Positions 25,132-33,792 of a stretch of DNA of 64,000 nt are shown piece after piece; position 1 is the first letter of the stretch; each line of letters begins with the position of its first letter. The stretch covers positions 1 to 64,000 of the forward strand of contig LMAJ01000028.1 in NCBI GenBank assembly GCA_001507425.1. The letters are read 5' to 3'. Made by a program: the position numbers and the translations under genes. The notes under the pieces are model-generated. The model was not told the origin of the DNA. It did no database searches and saw only the letters and a list, made by a program, of their open reading frames with translations. The stretch is from Flavobacteriaceae bacterium CRH. Its GTDB lineage: Bacteria; Bacteroidota; Bacteroidia; Flavobacteriales; Flavobacteriaceae.

Positions 25132-25546
25132 TTTTTACATTTATTTTTTTGAGAGAAAAATATTATTTTTTCAAATGTAATAATTAGTAAATAACTTACA
25201 GTATTTAAATGTGATTAATTTGGACACGTCTACAAAAATTTGTGCTCATTTTTTGATATTATTCTTTTTTAAAATTATTCAAGTGTGCATTTAAGAGATA
25301 TCTTCATTTATATTAATTGCTTTAAATTCTCTTATCTTTTTAAATACACACTATTAGTGTATACTTATTACACAACATTCCAATAAATTACACACTTTTT
25401 GTAAATGCTGAATTTTGGCACAATCACCTAAATCCCTTTAATAATAGGCTTTTACGTGTATTGGAAGGTTATGTTGCGATTGCGGCATAATAATTTCATT
25501 ATCTAAAGCGTAAAACAAACTATAAATAATTTTAAATATATACACT
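25132..25546. other. AT-rich intergenic region upstream of the PepSY-like array
   Basis: No gene is seen. It must hold the divergent promoters of the YcxB-like gene and of the six-gene array. A short inverted repeat ACACTA-T-TAGTGT lies at 25348-25360. A TTGGCAC at about 25416 lacks the matching -12 half of a sigma-54 promoter. Confidence 0.5.
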
Positions 25547-25843
25547 ATGAAAAATTTATTCTTATCAGCCGCAATCGTTTTGGGAGGTTTAACAGCATTT
25601 GCTTCAACTGCTCCAATTTCAAATACAATCGTAAAATCAATTTCAATTGTTGAAGAATATACTGAAATTAAAGTAGAAGAAGTTCCGGCTCCAATTAATG
25701 AAGCTTTGAAAAAAGCATATCCTGAAGCTGTAATTAATAAAGCATACAAAAACGAAAAAGCAGAGTATAAAATAGAAATTACTGTTGGAGACAAAGTAGG
25801 TTCTCTTTATGCTAACGCAGACGGATCTTGGATTAAAAAATAA
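25547..25843 (+). CDS. Secreted PepSY-like small protein, array copy 1
   Basis: 98 aa. A signal peptide (KNLFLSAAIVLGGLTAFAST) precedes one PepSY-like domain (DUF2874-type) of about 60 residues: EYTEIKVEEVPAPINEALKK, AYPEAVINKAYKN and a final beta hairpin GSLYANADGSWIKK. Such proteins are periplasmic or outer-membrane-associated in Bacteroidota; their ligand is unknown. The first 20 codons and the last 14 are almost the same as in copies 2 and 3, whereas the middle differs. It opens a run of six tandem paralogues read in one direction toward a sigma-54-type regulator. Confidence 0.8.
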   Translation: MKNLFLSAAIVLGGLTAFASTAPISNTIVKSISIVEEYTEIKVEEVPAPINEALKKAYPEAVINKAYKNEKAEYKIEITVGDKVGSLYANADGSWIKK

Positions 25844-25915
25844 TCGTATAGATTATTGTGAAAATTAGAATCAAGAATACCAAAATTAAATTAACTATAC
25901 TAAAATATAACTATC

Positions 25916-26212
25916 ATGAAAAATTTATTTTTATCAGCCGCAATCGTTTTGGGAGGTTTAACATCATTTGCTTCAACTTCTCCAATTTCAAATACAATCG
26001 TAAAAACAATCTCAGTTCAAGATGATTATACCGAGATTAAAGTGGTAGAAGTGCCAGTTGCTATTACAGATGCGCTTAAAAAAGCATATCCGGATGCAAT
26101 ACTTACTAAAGCATTTAAAAATACAAAAAACGAGTATAAATTAGAAGTTGCCGTAGGAGAAAAAATAGGTTCTCTTTATGCTAACGCAGACGGATCTTGG
26201 ATTAAAAAATAA
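25916..26212 (+). CDS. Secreted PepSY-like small protein, array copy 2
   Basis: 98 aa, with the same architecture as copy 1: signal peptide, then DYTEIKVVEVPVAITDALKK and AYPDAILTKAFKNTKNEYK, then an identical tail (GSLYANADGSWIKK). It starts 72 bp after copy 1. The conserved 5' leader bases before the ATG (AAATATAACTAT) also recur before copy 3. High identity at both ends with a diverged middle suggests recent duplication or gene conversion among copies 1-3. Confidence 0.8.
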   Translation: MKNLFLSAAIVLGGLTSFASTSPISNTIVKTISVQDDYTEIKVVEVPVAITDALKKAYPDAILTKAFKNTKNEYKLEVAVGEKIGSLYANADGSWIKK

Positions 26213-26273
26213 TCCAGACTAGATTCCCTTACATTCATTCCAATTAATTAATATTATTTAAAATATAACTATT

Positions 26274-26570
26274 ATGAAAAATTTATTTTTATCAGCCGCA
26301 ATCATTTTGGGAGGTTTAACAGCATTTGCTTCAACTTCTCCAATTACAAATACAATCGTAAAAACAGTTTCAATTCAGGATGAATATACTGAAATTAAAT
26401 TAGAAGAAGTTCCTGCAGCTATTACAGATGCGCTTAAAAAAGCATATCCGGATGCAGTACTTTCAAAAGCATATAAAAATGCAAATTCACAATATAAGTT
26501 AGATGTTACCGTTGGAGATAAAGTAGGTTCTCTTTTTGCTAACGCTGACGGATCGTGGATTAAAAAATAA
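26274..26570 (+). CDS. Secreted PepSY-like small protein, array copy 3
   Basis: 98 aa. Signal peptide (KNLFLSAAIILGGLTAFAST), PepSY-like body (EYTEIKLEEVPAAITDALKK, AYPDAVLSKAYKN) and tail GSLFANADGSWIKK. It starts 61 bp after copy 2 and is closest to it by eye. No Cys is present, so a metal or haem role through Cys is excluded; the charged, periodic residues suggest a protein-binding or inhibitor-type fold as in other PepSY-like proteins. Confidence 0.8.
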   Translation: MKNLFLSAAIILGGLTAFASTSPITNTIVKTVSIQDEYTEIKLEEVPAAITDALKKAYPDAVLSKAYKNANSQYKLDVTVGDKVGSLFANADGSWIKK

Positions 26571-26609
26571 TTAAAAATATTTTAGACACTAATCTTAAAA
26601 ACTATAGCT

Positions 26610-26900
26610 ATGAAAAAGTTAATCTTATCAGCGGCAATTGTTCTAGGAACATTGTCAATGCAAGCAGGAAATACAATTGTTTCGAATACAATGACTCAAT
26701 CTGTAAAAACTCAGGACGAATATAAAGAAATTGACGCTGTTCCGGCAGCAGTTAAAACAGGTTTAGATAATGCTTATCCGGGTGTAAAATTGGAAAAAGC
26801 TTATGTAAACGATAAAAAAGAATATAGAATTGACATCAGTGTTAGAGATGTAAAATCTACTGTTTATACTGATGCTCAAGGAAATATCCTTAAGAAGTAA
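26610..26900 (+). CDS. Secreted PepSY-like small protein, array copy 4
   Basis: 96 aa. The signal peptide (KKLILSAAIVLGTLSMQAGN) differs from copies 1-3 and the tail is TVYTDAQGNILKK. The body reads EYKEIDAVPAAVKTGLDNAY, then PGVKLEKAYVNDKKEYRIDI. It starts 39 bp after copy 3. Copies 4, 5 and 6 share AYVNxKKxYK and form a second subgroup in the array. Confidence 0.8.
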   Translation: MKKLILSAAIVLGTLSMQAGNTIVSNTMTQSVKTQDEYKEIDAVPAAVKTGLDNAYPGVKLEKAYVNDKKEYRIDISVRDVKSTVYTDAQGNILKK

Positions 26901-26927
26901 TTATAAATAACCACAAAAACAATCACT

Positions 26928-27227
26928 ATGAAAAAGTTACTATTATCTACTGCAATCGTTTTAGGATGTTTAACTGTAAATGCAGCGACGACTCCGTTAA
27001 TAACAAATTCAATAAGTCAATCAGTAACTATTCAGGATGAATATACTGAAGTTAGTGCTGATGCTGTGCCAGCCGCAGTAAAATCTACGGTTGAAAAATC
27101 TTTTCCGGGAACTAAACTTGAAAAAGCTTATGTAAACGAAAAGAAACATTATAAACTTGAAATCTCTAATGGAGATAAAAAGTATACTGTATTTACAGAT
27201 GCTGAAGGAAATATCATTAAAAAATAA
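26928..27227 (+). CDS. Secreted PepSY-like small protein, array copy 5
   Basis: 99 aa. Signal peptide KKLLLSTAIVLGCLTVNAAT (the Cys is not in a clear lipobox), body EYTEVSADAVPAAVKSTVEK, FPGTKLEKAYVNEKKHYKL and tail TVFTDAEGNIIKK. It starts 27 bp after copy 4. It is the only copy with a Cys in the signal region. Confidence 0.8.
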   Translation: MKKLLLSTAIVLGCLTVNAATTPLITNSISQSVTIQDEYTEVSADAVPAAVKSTVEKSFPGTKLEKAYVNEKKHYKLEISNGDKKYTVFTDAEGNIIKK

Positions 27228-27232
27228 TTAAG

Positions 27233-27529
27233 ATGAAAAAGATAATCTTATCGGCAGCTGTCGTTTTTGGAAGCTTGTCAATTTATGCGACTACAATTTT
27301 ACCTTCTGTTGAAAATAAACTGGAAGTTGCTGTTCAAACCGAATATACTGAAATTAGTGCTGAAGCAGTTCCGGCTGCTGTAAAAACAGCCTTAGAAACA
27401 GCTTATCCAGGTGCGAAATTGGTAAAAGCTTATGTAAACGATAAAAAAGAATACAAATTAGAAATAGCTGTCAAGGACCAAAAGGCTACTGTGTATTCAG
27501 ATGTCAATGGTAATTGGTTAAAAATATAA
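27233..27529 (+). CDS. Secreted PepSY-like small protein, array copy 6
   Basis: 98 aa. Signal peptide (KKIILSAAVVFGSLSIYATT), body EYTEISAEAVPAAVKTALET, AYPGAKLVKAYVNDKKEYKL and tail TVYSDVNGNWLKI. It starts only 5 bp after copy 5, so translation is probably coupled. It is followed by a terminator and then the response-regulator gene, so the array is transcriptionally separate from the regulator. Confidence 0.8.
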   Translation: MKKIILSAAVVFGSLSIYATTILPSVENKLEVAVQTEYTEISAEAVPAAVKTALETAYPGAKLVKAYVNDKKEYKLEIAVKDQKATVYSDVNGNWLKI

Positions 27530-27560
27530 TTAGGTGAATTAGATTTATGTTTTTGGTGAA

Positions 27561-27594
27561 AAAGAGATTGTTATAAAACAATCTCTTTTTTTTT
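27561..27594 (+). terminator. Terminator after the PepSY-like array
   Basis: AAAGAGATTGTT (27561-27572) pairs with AACAATCTCTTT (27577-27588) around ATAA, then T residues to 27594. Confidence 0.85.
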
Positions 27595-27656
27595 GCATAA
27601 TTTTATGAAAATACAAGTTTAATAGTATTATTTTAGCAAAAAGTCCCAAAAAGCAA

Positions 27657-28997
27657 ATGCCAAAGATATTAATAATAGAAGATGACATATCATTCTGCAA
27701 ATTATTAGAGCGATTTCTAGTAAAAAAAGAATATGATGTAACTATTGCATTCTCAGCCGAAGAAGCAAGATCAGCAATCAAAAAAGAATCGTTTGATTTG
27801 ATTTTGACAGATCTTCGTTTGCCTGATTTTGACGGTATCGGCCTTATGACTGAATTTAAGAATTCAAACCCTGAAATCCCTGTTGTACTTATGACAGGAT
27901 ACTCAGATGTAAATACAGCAGTAAAAGCAATTAAAAACGGTGCTGCAGATTATATTTCAAAACCTTTTAATCCTGATGAGGTTTTATTGGTTATTACAAA
28001 TGCATTGCAAACCGAGCAAGCTGAAATTCCAAAAGAAAAAAAAGCAGTTAAAAAAGCAACAACTTCAGCTGAAAATGAATTTGTAAGAGGGATTTCTGTT
28101 GCTTCAAAAAAATTACTCGATCACATTCAATTGGTAAGTCCGACAGACATGTCGGTTTTAATTATTGGAGAAAGCGGAACAGGAAAAGAAATCATTGCAA
28201 AAAGCATTCACCAGCAAAGTAATAGAAAAAACAACAACTTTATAGCAGTCGATTGTGGTGCCATTCCGAAAGAATTGGCAGCAAGTGAATTCTTCGGACA
28301 TTTAAAAGGATCTTTCACGGGAGCGATTAGCGATAAAATGGGCTATTTTGAGGCCGCTAACGGAGGAACTCTTTTTTTAGACGAAATAGGGAATCTTTCG
28401 TATGAAAATCAAATACAGTTGCTGAGAGCGCTTCAGGAGCGAAAAATTAAACCCGTTGGAAGCAATAAAGAAATTAATGTAGATATCAGAATTATAACGG
28501 CTACAAATGAAGATTTGCGTGAAGCCGTTAAAAACGGTGATTTTAGAGAAGACTTATACCATAGAATAAATGAATTTTCGATCTTGTCGCCATCTTTAAC
28601 AGAGAGAGAAGAAGATTTAATGGTTTTTGCCGATTATTTTCTGGAAAAAGCCAACCAGCAATTGAACAAAGAAATTATTGGTTTTTCTCCGGAAGTAGTG
28701 ACTATTTTTCAAAAATACAATTGGCCGGGAAATTTACGTGAACTTCAAAATTGCGTAAAACGTGCTACATTGCTAACACGCGGAGATTTTATAGAAAGCG
28801 ATGTTTTGCCTGCTGAGTTTTTTCAGGTTCAGAAACAAAGTACAGCAAATGGTAATTTTTCGTTATCAGAAAATGAAAAAGAAGCCATTATTCATGCCTT
28901 GTCAAGAGCACAAAATAATAAATCTGAAGCTGCAAAATTGCTTAAAATTACCAGAAAAACACTTTATAATAAATTGAAGCAATACAATATAGACTAA
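27657..28997 (+). CDS. Sigma-54-dependent response regulator (NtrC family)
   Basis: 446 aa in three parts. The receiver domain has phospho-acceptor Asp52 in LILTDLRLPDFDG. The AAA+ domain has Walker A GESGTGKE (171-178), the sigma-54-contacting loop as GSFTGA (218-223, Ser in place of the usual Ala) and Walker B TLFLDEIG (238-245). The C-terminal Fis-type helix-turn-helix is NNKSEAAKLLKITRKTLYNK. It activates sigma-54 promoters after phosphorylation. The adjacent hybrid kinase on the other strand overlaps its stop and is the likely partner. rpoN is in the same window at 52184. Its targets are unknown; the PepSY array is a candidate by proximity. Confidence 0.93.
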   Translation: MPKILIIEDDISFCKLLERFLVKKEYDVTIAFSAEEARSAIKKESFDLILTDLRLPDFDGIGLMTEFKNSNPEIPVVLMTGYSDVNTAVKAIKNGAADYISKPFNPDEVLLVITNALQTEQAEIPKEKKAVKKATTSAENEFVRGISVASKKLLDHIQLVSPTDMSVLIIGESGTGKEIIAKSIHQQSNRKNNNFIAVDCGAIPKELAASEFFGHLKGSFTGAISDKMGYFEAANGGTLFLDEIGNLSYENQIQLLRALQERKIKPVGSNKEINVDIRIITATNEDLREAVKNGDFREDLYHRINEFSILSPSLTEREEDLMVFADYFLEKANQQLNKEIIGFSPEVVTIFQKYNWPGNLRELQNCVKRATLLTRGDFIESDVLPAEFFQVQKQSTANGNFSLSENEKEAIIHALSRAQNNKSEAAKLLKITRKTLYNKLKQYNID

Positions 28998-31438
28998 ACG
29001 ATTTCTTTTTGTAAAGAAGCAAAAAGCGTATTGATTTTGTTTTTAAAACGCTCAAAAATGCTTTCTAAATCTTCTTCTTTAAAATCATTTTTTTCTAAAT
29101 CTTTCAGAATCTTAGCAATATCATTTGCCTGAATTTGCCTGAACATTGGTGCAATTCTATGAGCAATCGTGTGAATTTCTGAAATGTTTTTACTTGCAAT
29201 GGCTTTGTCTAAAAGCACAATATTTTCTTCGGTACTTTCTACAAACGATATAATAACATCCCGCAAAGCTTCATGGTCATTTCCTAAAAACTCTTTTAAA
29301 GTTTCCAGTGAATATAAATCTGATGAAATTATTTCTTCGGTTTCATTAATTGGAATATTGGGAAGTGTATCATTCTCTAAAATTTGCTGAATTGTTTCCA
29401 ACAAAACTTTTGGAGAATATGGTTTCCTGATTACCGTTGTAAATCCGGCTTTGGTGTAAACTGAAAAATCCAAATCAGTTCGTCCTGTAAGCGCCACTAC
29501 AGGTTGGTTTTTATAGGTTGAATTTTTAGCATTTCGCAATTTTTCAATAAACATAAAACCATCCATTTCAGGCATTTGAATATCAGTAATAATAAAGTCA
29601 AATTTAGTATGAGAAATCGCTTCAAGCGCTTTGTTTGCTCTGTCAAAAGAAAAAACCTGATGATTTTCCTGTTTTAAAACACCGCTCGTTAAATTCAGTA
29701 AATTAATATCGTCGTCAATAACAATAAAAGTATATTTTTTGCTATTAAGACGAATCGGTTTTTTAATTTCAGGAACGAAATTTTCTCCGCTACTGTCAAT
29801 CAATAACGGAAGTTTAATTTCAAAAATACTTCCTTTCCCAAAAGTACTTTCCAGGTTTAAAGTACCGCCTAAAATCGAAATTATTTTTTGGCAAATAGAC
29901 AATCCCAAACCCGTTCCGCCGTATTTTTTTTCGATGCCTTCGTTTGCCTGGGCAAACTCTTCAAAAACCAATTCCTGATTTGCTTTTTCGATTCCAATTC
30001 CCGTATCTTCAATAGTTATGATGAAAAAAGGTTCGTCGATGACAGCAAATGCGCTAACTTTTATGAAACCTTTTTCGGTGAATTTATAAGCATTTCCAAT
30101 AATATTGCTCAAAATTTGTTTCAAACGAAAAGGATCTCCAACAACTTTAGCATTTAGTTTTTCATCAACATTAATAATAAGATCGATGCTTTTTTGTTTA
30201 TAAACCGTTTGAATATTTTTGGCCACGTCATCAATAATTTCAGGCAAGAAAAATGGCACTTTTTCAATCGTAATTTTCCCCGCTTCAATTTGAGAAAAGT
30301 CTAATAAATCCTGAACCAGTTGCGAGATATATTCAGATGAATTTTTAATATTCTTGACAAAATAAGATTGTTTCGTATTCACATCAGAATTGCCTAAAAG
30401 TTCTGTATAACCAACAATCGTACTCAAAGGCGTTTTTAAATCATGACTTACGGTAGAAATTAATTGCTCCCGACTTTTAAGCAGGTTTTTTGTTTTGAAA
30501 TTCGCAATTTCAAGTTGCTTTTTATACACTTGAGATTTTGAATAATCACTCACAATTAAAACAGAGAAAAACAAAGTCAATATCAAACCCGTAATTGCCG
30601 AAGCCGTAACAATTTCGTTGACTTTTTTTAATGATTTTTCTTTTAATGAATTGTTTTTTATGGAGTTAATGATGATTTCTCTTTCAATAATCCGAAGCAC
30701 TTTTCGAAGTTGCTCAGAAATAGCAATTTCATTTTTCAGGAGTTTATTCTCTTCAAAATTCAATGATTCCTTTTTCTTTTCCGCTTTCAGTTTTACATTG
30801 CTTAACAGCTTTTTCGAATTGGCCAAAATAGAATCTGAAGCTTGTTTGCTCAAAGTATTTGTACTGTCATCAGGAATATTCTGATTAAGATAATCAACAT
30901 ATTTTTGAAGTACATTTCGCTGGTAATTTCCCAAATCATTAGGATTTTTGGTAAAATCCTGCAATTCAAGTTTTCGGAGTTTAAACTCCATTTTGGTGAT
31001 TTCGTCGATGGCAGTATTTACAGAAACTTCATCTTCGGCCTTATTTTTTATTGTTTTTAATTGCCTGATATTATCTGTTTTTTCAGAAAGCAAATAAGTC
31101 ACACTATCCAATAAAACCTTTTGGTAATCTGTAGTAACAATTTCTTTTAGCGTATCAATTCTACATTTTAAAGAATCCGTTTCAATAAGATAACTTTTAA
31201 AATCAGATTCAGAATTCGTCTGAATCGTTTTTCTGGCTAAACTTTCTGTTTTGTAAACATTAGAAAAAAGCTTACTAACTCTTAGGATTTTTGTTTTCTC
31301 CAAAGCAATTTTGTCTTCAAGTTTGTTGTAAACTACATTTTCAGAATACAAAAACCATCCTACAGTAACAACCAATCCTAATAAGGCAATATAACTGAAG
31401 AGTACTTTTAATGCGGTATAACTTTTTTTACTCTCCAT
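28994..31438 (-). CDS. Hybrid sensor histidine kinase with receiver and Hpt domains
   Basis: 814 aa. Two membrane helices (about residues 10-32 and 277-299) enclose a helical periplasmic sensor of about 240 residues. Then HisKA with phospho-His332 (STVSHDLKTPLSTIVGYTE), an ATPase domain (NIIGNAYKFTEKG, DTGIGIE, GTGLGLSICQKI), a receiver (FIIDIQ-type motif: DFIITDIQMPEMDG) and a C-terminal Hpt domain (TIAHRIAPMFRQIQAN). The His-Asp-His-Asp phosphorelay it implies would end in the NtrC-type regulator whose stop codon it overlaps (4-bp convergent overlap). That pairing is inference from position. Confidence 0.92.
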   Translation of the reverse strand: MESKKSYTALKVLFSYIALLGLVVTVGWFLYSENVVYNKLEDKIALEKTKILRVSKLFSNVYKTESLARKTIQTNSESDFKSYLIETDSLKCRIDTLKEIVTTDYQKVLLDSVTYLLSEKTDNIRQLKTIKNKAEDEVSVNTAIDEITKMEFKLRKLELQDFTKNPNDLGNYQRNVLQKYVDYLNQNIPDDSTNTLSKQASDSILANSKKLLSNVKLKAEKKKESLNFEENKLLKNEIAISEQLRKVLRIIEREIIINSIKNNSLKEKSLKKVNEIVTASAITGLILTLFFSVLIVSDYSKSQVYKKQLEIANFKTKNLLKSREQLISTVSHDLKTPLSTIVGYTELLGNSDVNTKQSYFVKNIKNSSEYISQLVQDLLDFSQIEAGKITIEKVPFFLPEIIDDVAKNIQTVYKQKSIDLIINVDEKLNAKVVGDPFRLKQILSNIIGNAYKFTEKGFIKVSAFAVIDEPFFIITIEDTGIGIEKANQELVFEEFAQANEGIEKKYGGTGLGLSICQKIISILGGTLNLESTFGKGSIFEIKLPLLIDSSGENFVPEIKKPIRLNSKKYTFIVIDDDINLLNLTSGVLKQENHQVFSFDRANKALEAISHTKFDFIITDIQMPEMDGFMFIEKLRNAKNSTYKNQPVVALTGRTDLDFSVYTKAGFTTVIRKPYSPKVLLETIQQILENDTLPNIPINETEEIISSDLYSLETLKEFLGNDHEALRDVIISFVESTEENIVLLDKAIASKNISEIHTIAHRIAPMFRQIQANDIAKILKDLEKNDFKEEDLESIFERFKNKINTLFASLQKEIV

Positions 31439-31556
31439 ATAGTATAATTGCCGGGGTTTAGCTTAATTATTAAATTGCAATTTATTTAAAATTTTCTGAA
31501 TTAAGAAAATTAAAGGCATCCAAAATGTTATATAATTGTAATGACGACTAAAAAAA

Positions 31557-31607
31557 AGCCACCTATTTTTTCAAACTCTTAAATTGAATCTGAAAAAATA
31601 GATGGCT
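31557..31607 (-). terminator. Terminator of the S9 peptidase gene
   Basis: AGCCACCTATTTTTTCA (31557-31573) pairs with TGAAAAAATAGATGGCT (31591-31607) with one mismatch. On the minus strand it is followed by seven T. Confidence 0.7.
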
Positions 31608-31627
31608 AATTTTATTTATGTATTGAA

Positions 31628-33529
31628 TTATAGCGTTTCGCCTAACCATTTAAAAAATTCTCCCTGCCAAACCTGAGCATTTTGAGGTTTTAAAACCCAA
31701 TGGTTTTCTTCCGGAAAATACAATAATCGACTTTTAATTCCTCGTAATTGCGCCGCCTGAAAAGCTTCCTGACCCTGACCAATTGGTACACGGAAATCTT
31801 TTCCTCCCTGAATAATTAAAATTGGTTTATTCCAGTTCTGAACCAAAGTGGCAGGATTAAAAGTTGTATATGCTTTTTGAGCAATTGCATTGTCTTTTTC
31901 CCAGTATGCACCACCAAAATCCCAATTGTTAAAGAAAACCTCTTCAGTAGTTCCCAACATACTAACGGTGTTGAAAACGCCATCGTGAGCGATAAAAGTT
32001 TTAAAACGGTTTTTGTGAATTCCGGCTAAATAAAATACAGAATAACCTCCGTAACTTGCACCAACACAACCCAAACGAGATTTATCTACATAGCTTTCTT
32101 TAGAAACGTCATCAATGGCAGAAAGGTAATCGTCCATAACTTGTCCGCCCCAGTCTTTACTAATTTGTTCGTTCCATTCTACACCGTGCCCTGGCATTCC
32201 GCGACGGTTTGGTGCTACGACAATATATCCTTTAGCCGCCATTAAGGAGAAATTCCAACGGAAAGAATATGCCTGAGTTAAAGCAGATTGAGGTCCGCCT
32301 TGGCAAAATAATAAAGTTGGATATTTTTTAGTAGCATCAAAATTTGGAGGAAGAACAACCCAAACCAGCATTTTTTTGCCGTCAGTTGTGGTTACGTAAC
32401 GTTTTTCAATTTTACCTAACGTCAAAGTTTTATACGTTTCTGTATTAACGTTTGATAATTGTTTCCAGCTTTTTTTCTTCAAATTATAAGAGAAAATCTC
32501 TCCGGCATGGTTCATATCAGATCTTGTTACGATAATGTCGTCGCCAGAAAAACCAACTAAATCATTTACGTCAAAATCACCATTTGTTAATTGCTGCACC
32601 TGAATTGCGATTCTCGTTAAACCCGGAAAGTTTACAGAAAACAATTGTTTTGTTCCGTCAACCGGAGCAACAAAAAATACGTTTTTCCCATCTTTACTCC
32701 AGATAAAATTATCTACAGTTCCGTCCCAATTTGCCGTTAAGTTCGTTTTGATTCCTTTAAACTCAACAATAATATCGTTTTTATCAGCCTCGTAACCGTC
32801 ACGTTTCATTTGCAGCCAGGTTAAATTTCCTGTTGGAGAAAATTGCGGTGCCGTGTCGTAACCTAAATTGTCTTCGGTTCTGTTTGTGGTTTTTTGAGTC
32901 TCTAAATTATACTCATAAATATTTGTATTGGTAGAAACTGCATATTCAGTTCCTGCTTTTTTCTTGCATACGTAGAAAATACTTTTTCCGTCCGGAGACC
33001 AGATATAATCTTCATCGCCACCAAAAGGTTTTTGTGGAGAATCAAAAGTTTCACCTTTTAAAATGTCAATTCCTGTTGCACCTTCTTTGTTTTCTTTATA
33101 AAAAACGTGGTTGAATTTACCTTCATTCCAGGTATCCCAATGACGATAATCTAAACCATTATAAATTTGAACATCAGATTTTTGAAGGTTTGGATAATAA
33201 TCTTTACCTAAAACCTTGTCAATTTTTACTTCTTCATTATACACTAAAAATTTTCCGTCAGGCGAAATATTTTTGTCTTTCAAAACATCTTTAGTGTCTT
33301 TAATTTCAGTTGCATTTCCACCATTTACAGGTAAAATATAATATTTAGACGACGATTTATTTTCTTCTACAGAAGGAGTCGAAACCTTAAAAACAACATT
33401 TTTTTCATCTTTTGAAAGTCCAAGTGCAGAGACTCTTCCTAATTTCCATAACAATTCCGGTGACATTACATTTTGTCCGATAGCGTTTAAACTCATCATT
33501 ATTAAGGTTGTAAATAAAACTTTTTTCAT
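31628..33529 (-). CDS. S9 family peptidase (prolyl oligopeptidase / acylaminoacyl peptidase type)
   Basis: 633 aa secreted serine peptidase. Signal peptide MKKVLFTTLIMMSLNAIGQN. The N-terminal ~350 residues form a beta-propeller with repeated SPDGK-type blades (YIWSPDGKSIFYV, FIWSKDGKNVFFV). The C-terminal alpha/beta hydrolase domain has the nucleophile in GASYGGYS, the Asp in GGKDFRVP and the His in PEENHWVL. It degrades short peptides, probably in the periplasm, since it lacks a type IX C-terminal sorting domain. It is monocistronic: a terminator follows at 31557 and a repeat-filled gap precedes it. Confidence 0.93.
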   Translation of the reverse strand: MKKVLFTTLIMMSLNAIGQNVMSPELLWKLGRVSALGLSKDEKNVVFKVSTPSVEENKSSSKYYILPVNGGNATEIKDTKDVLKDKNISPDGKFLVYNEEVKIDKVLGKDYYPNLQKSDVQIYNGLDYRHWDTWNEGKFNHVFYKENKEGATGIDILKGETFDSPQKPFGGDEDYIWSPDGKSIFYVCKKKAGTEYAVSTNTNIYEYNLETQKTTNRTEDNLGYDTAPQFSPTGNLTWLQMKRDGYEADKNDIIVEFKGIKTNLTANWDGTVDNFIWSKDGKNVFFVAPVDGTKQLFSVNFPGLTRIAIQVQQLTNGDFDVNDLVGFSGDDIIVTRSDMNHAGEIFSYNLKKKSWKQLSNVNTETYKTLTLGKIEKRYVTTTDGKKMLVWVVLPPNFDATKKYPTLLFCQGGPQSALTQAYSFRWNFSLMAAKGYIVVAPNRRGMPGHGVEWNEQISKDWGGQVMDDYLSAIDDVSKESYVDKSRLGCVGASYGGYSVFYLAGIHKNRFKTFIAHDGVFNTVSMLGTTEEVFFNNWDFGGAYWEKDNAIAQKAYTTFNPATLVQNWNKPILIIQGGKDFRVPIGQGQEAFQAAQLRGIKSRLLYFPEENHWVLKPQNAQVWQGEFFKWLGETL

Positions 33530-33559
33530 AATAAACTTGTAATTTTTGTGGAGCTAAAA

Positions 33560-33782
33560 ATACAACTTTTAAATTCCAATTTATTGTTAAAATTCCAAAT
33601 TCCAAAATCTATGCGAAGGCTTTTCCGTTATTAATTCACAAATTTTTTATCTTAGATTATTAAAAAAAATTCATGAATTTACTACTACTAAAAAATCAAC
33701 AGCAAATTTTGGAATTGGAATTTAAAAAATTGTAATTTAACCCAAGATTGGAATTTGGAATTTAAAAGATTGGAATTTATAT
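33560..33782. repeat. Intergenic TTGGAATTT / AAATTCCAA repeat cluster
   Basis: Several copies of AAATTCCAA and TTGGAATTTGGAATTT are scattered between the S9 peptidase and the FAD oxidoreductase. The same words recur at 23067-23150, 40908-40975 and 62520-62690. Confidence 0.75.
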
Positions 33783-33792
33783 AAATACGCAA

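Noticed and set aside
25411..25430. Sigma-54 promoter before the PepSY-like array
   Set aside because: TTGGCAC is a good -24 half, but the matching -12 half (TTGC at the right spacing) reads CCTA, so there is no usable site by eye.
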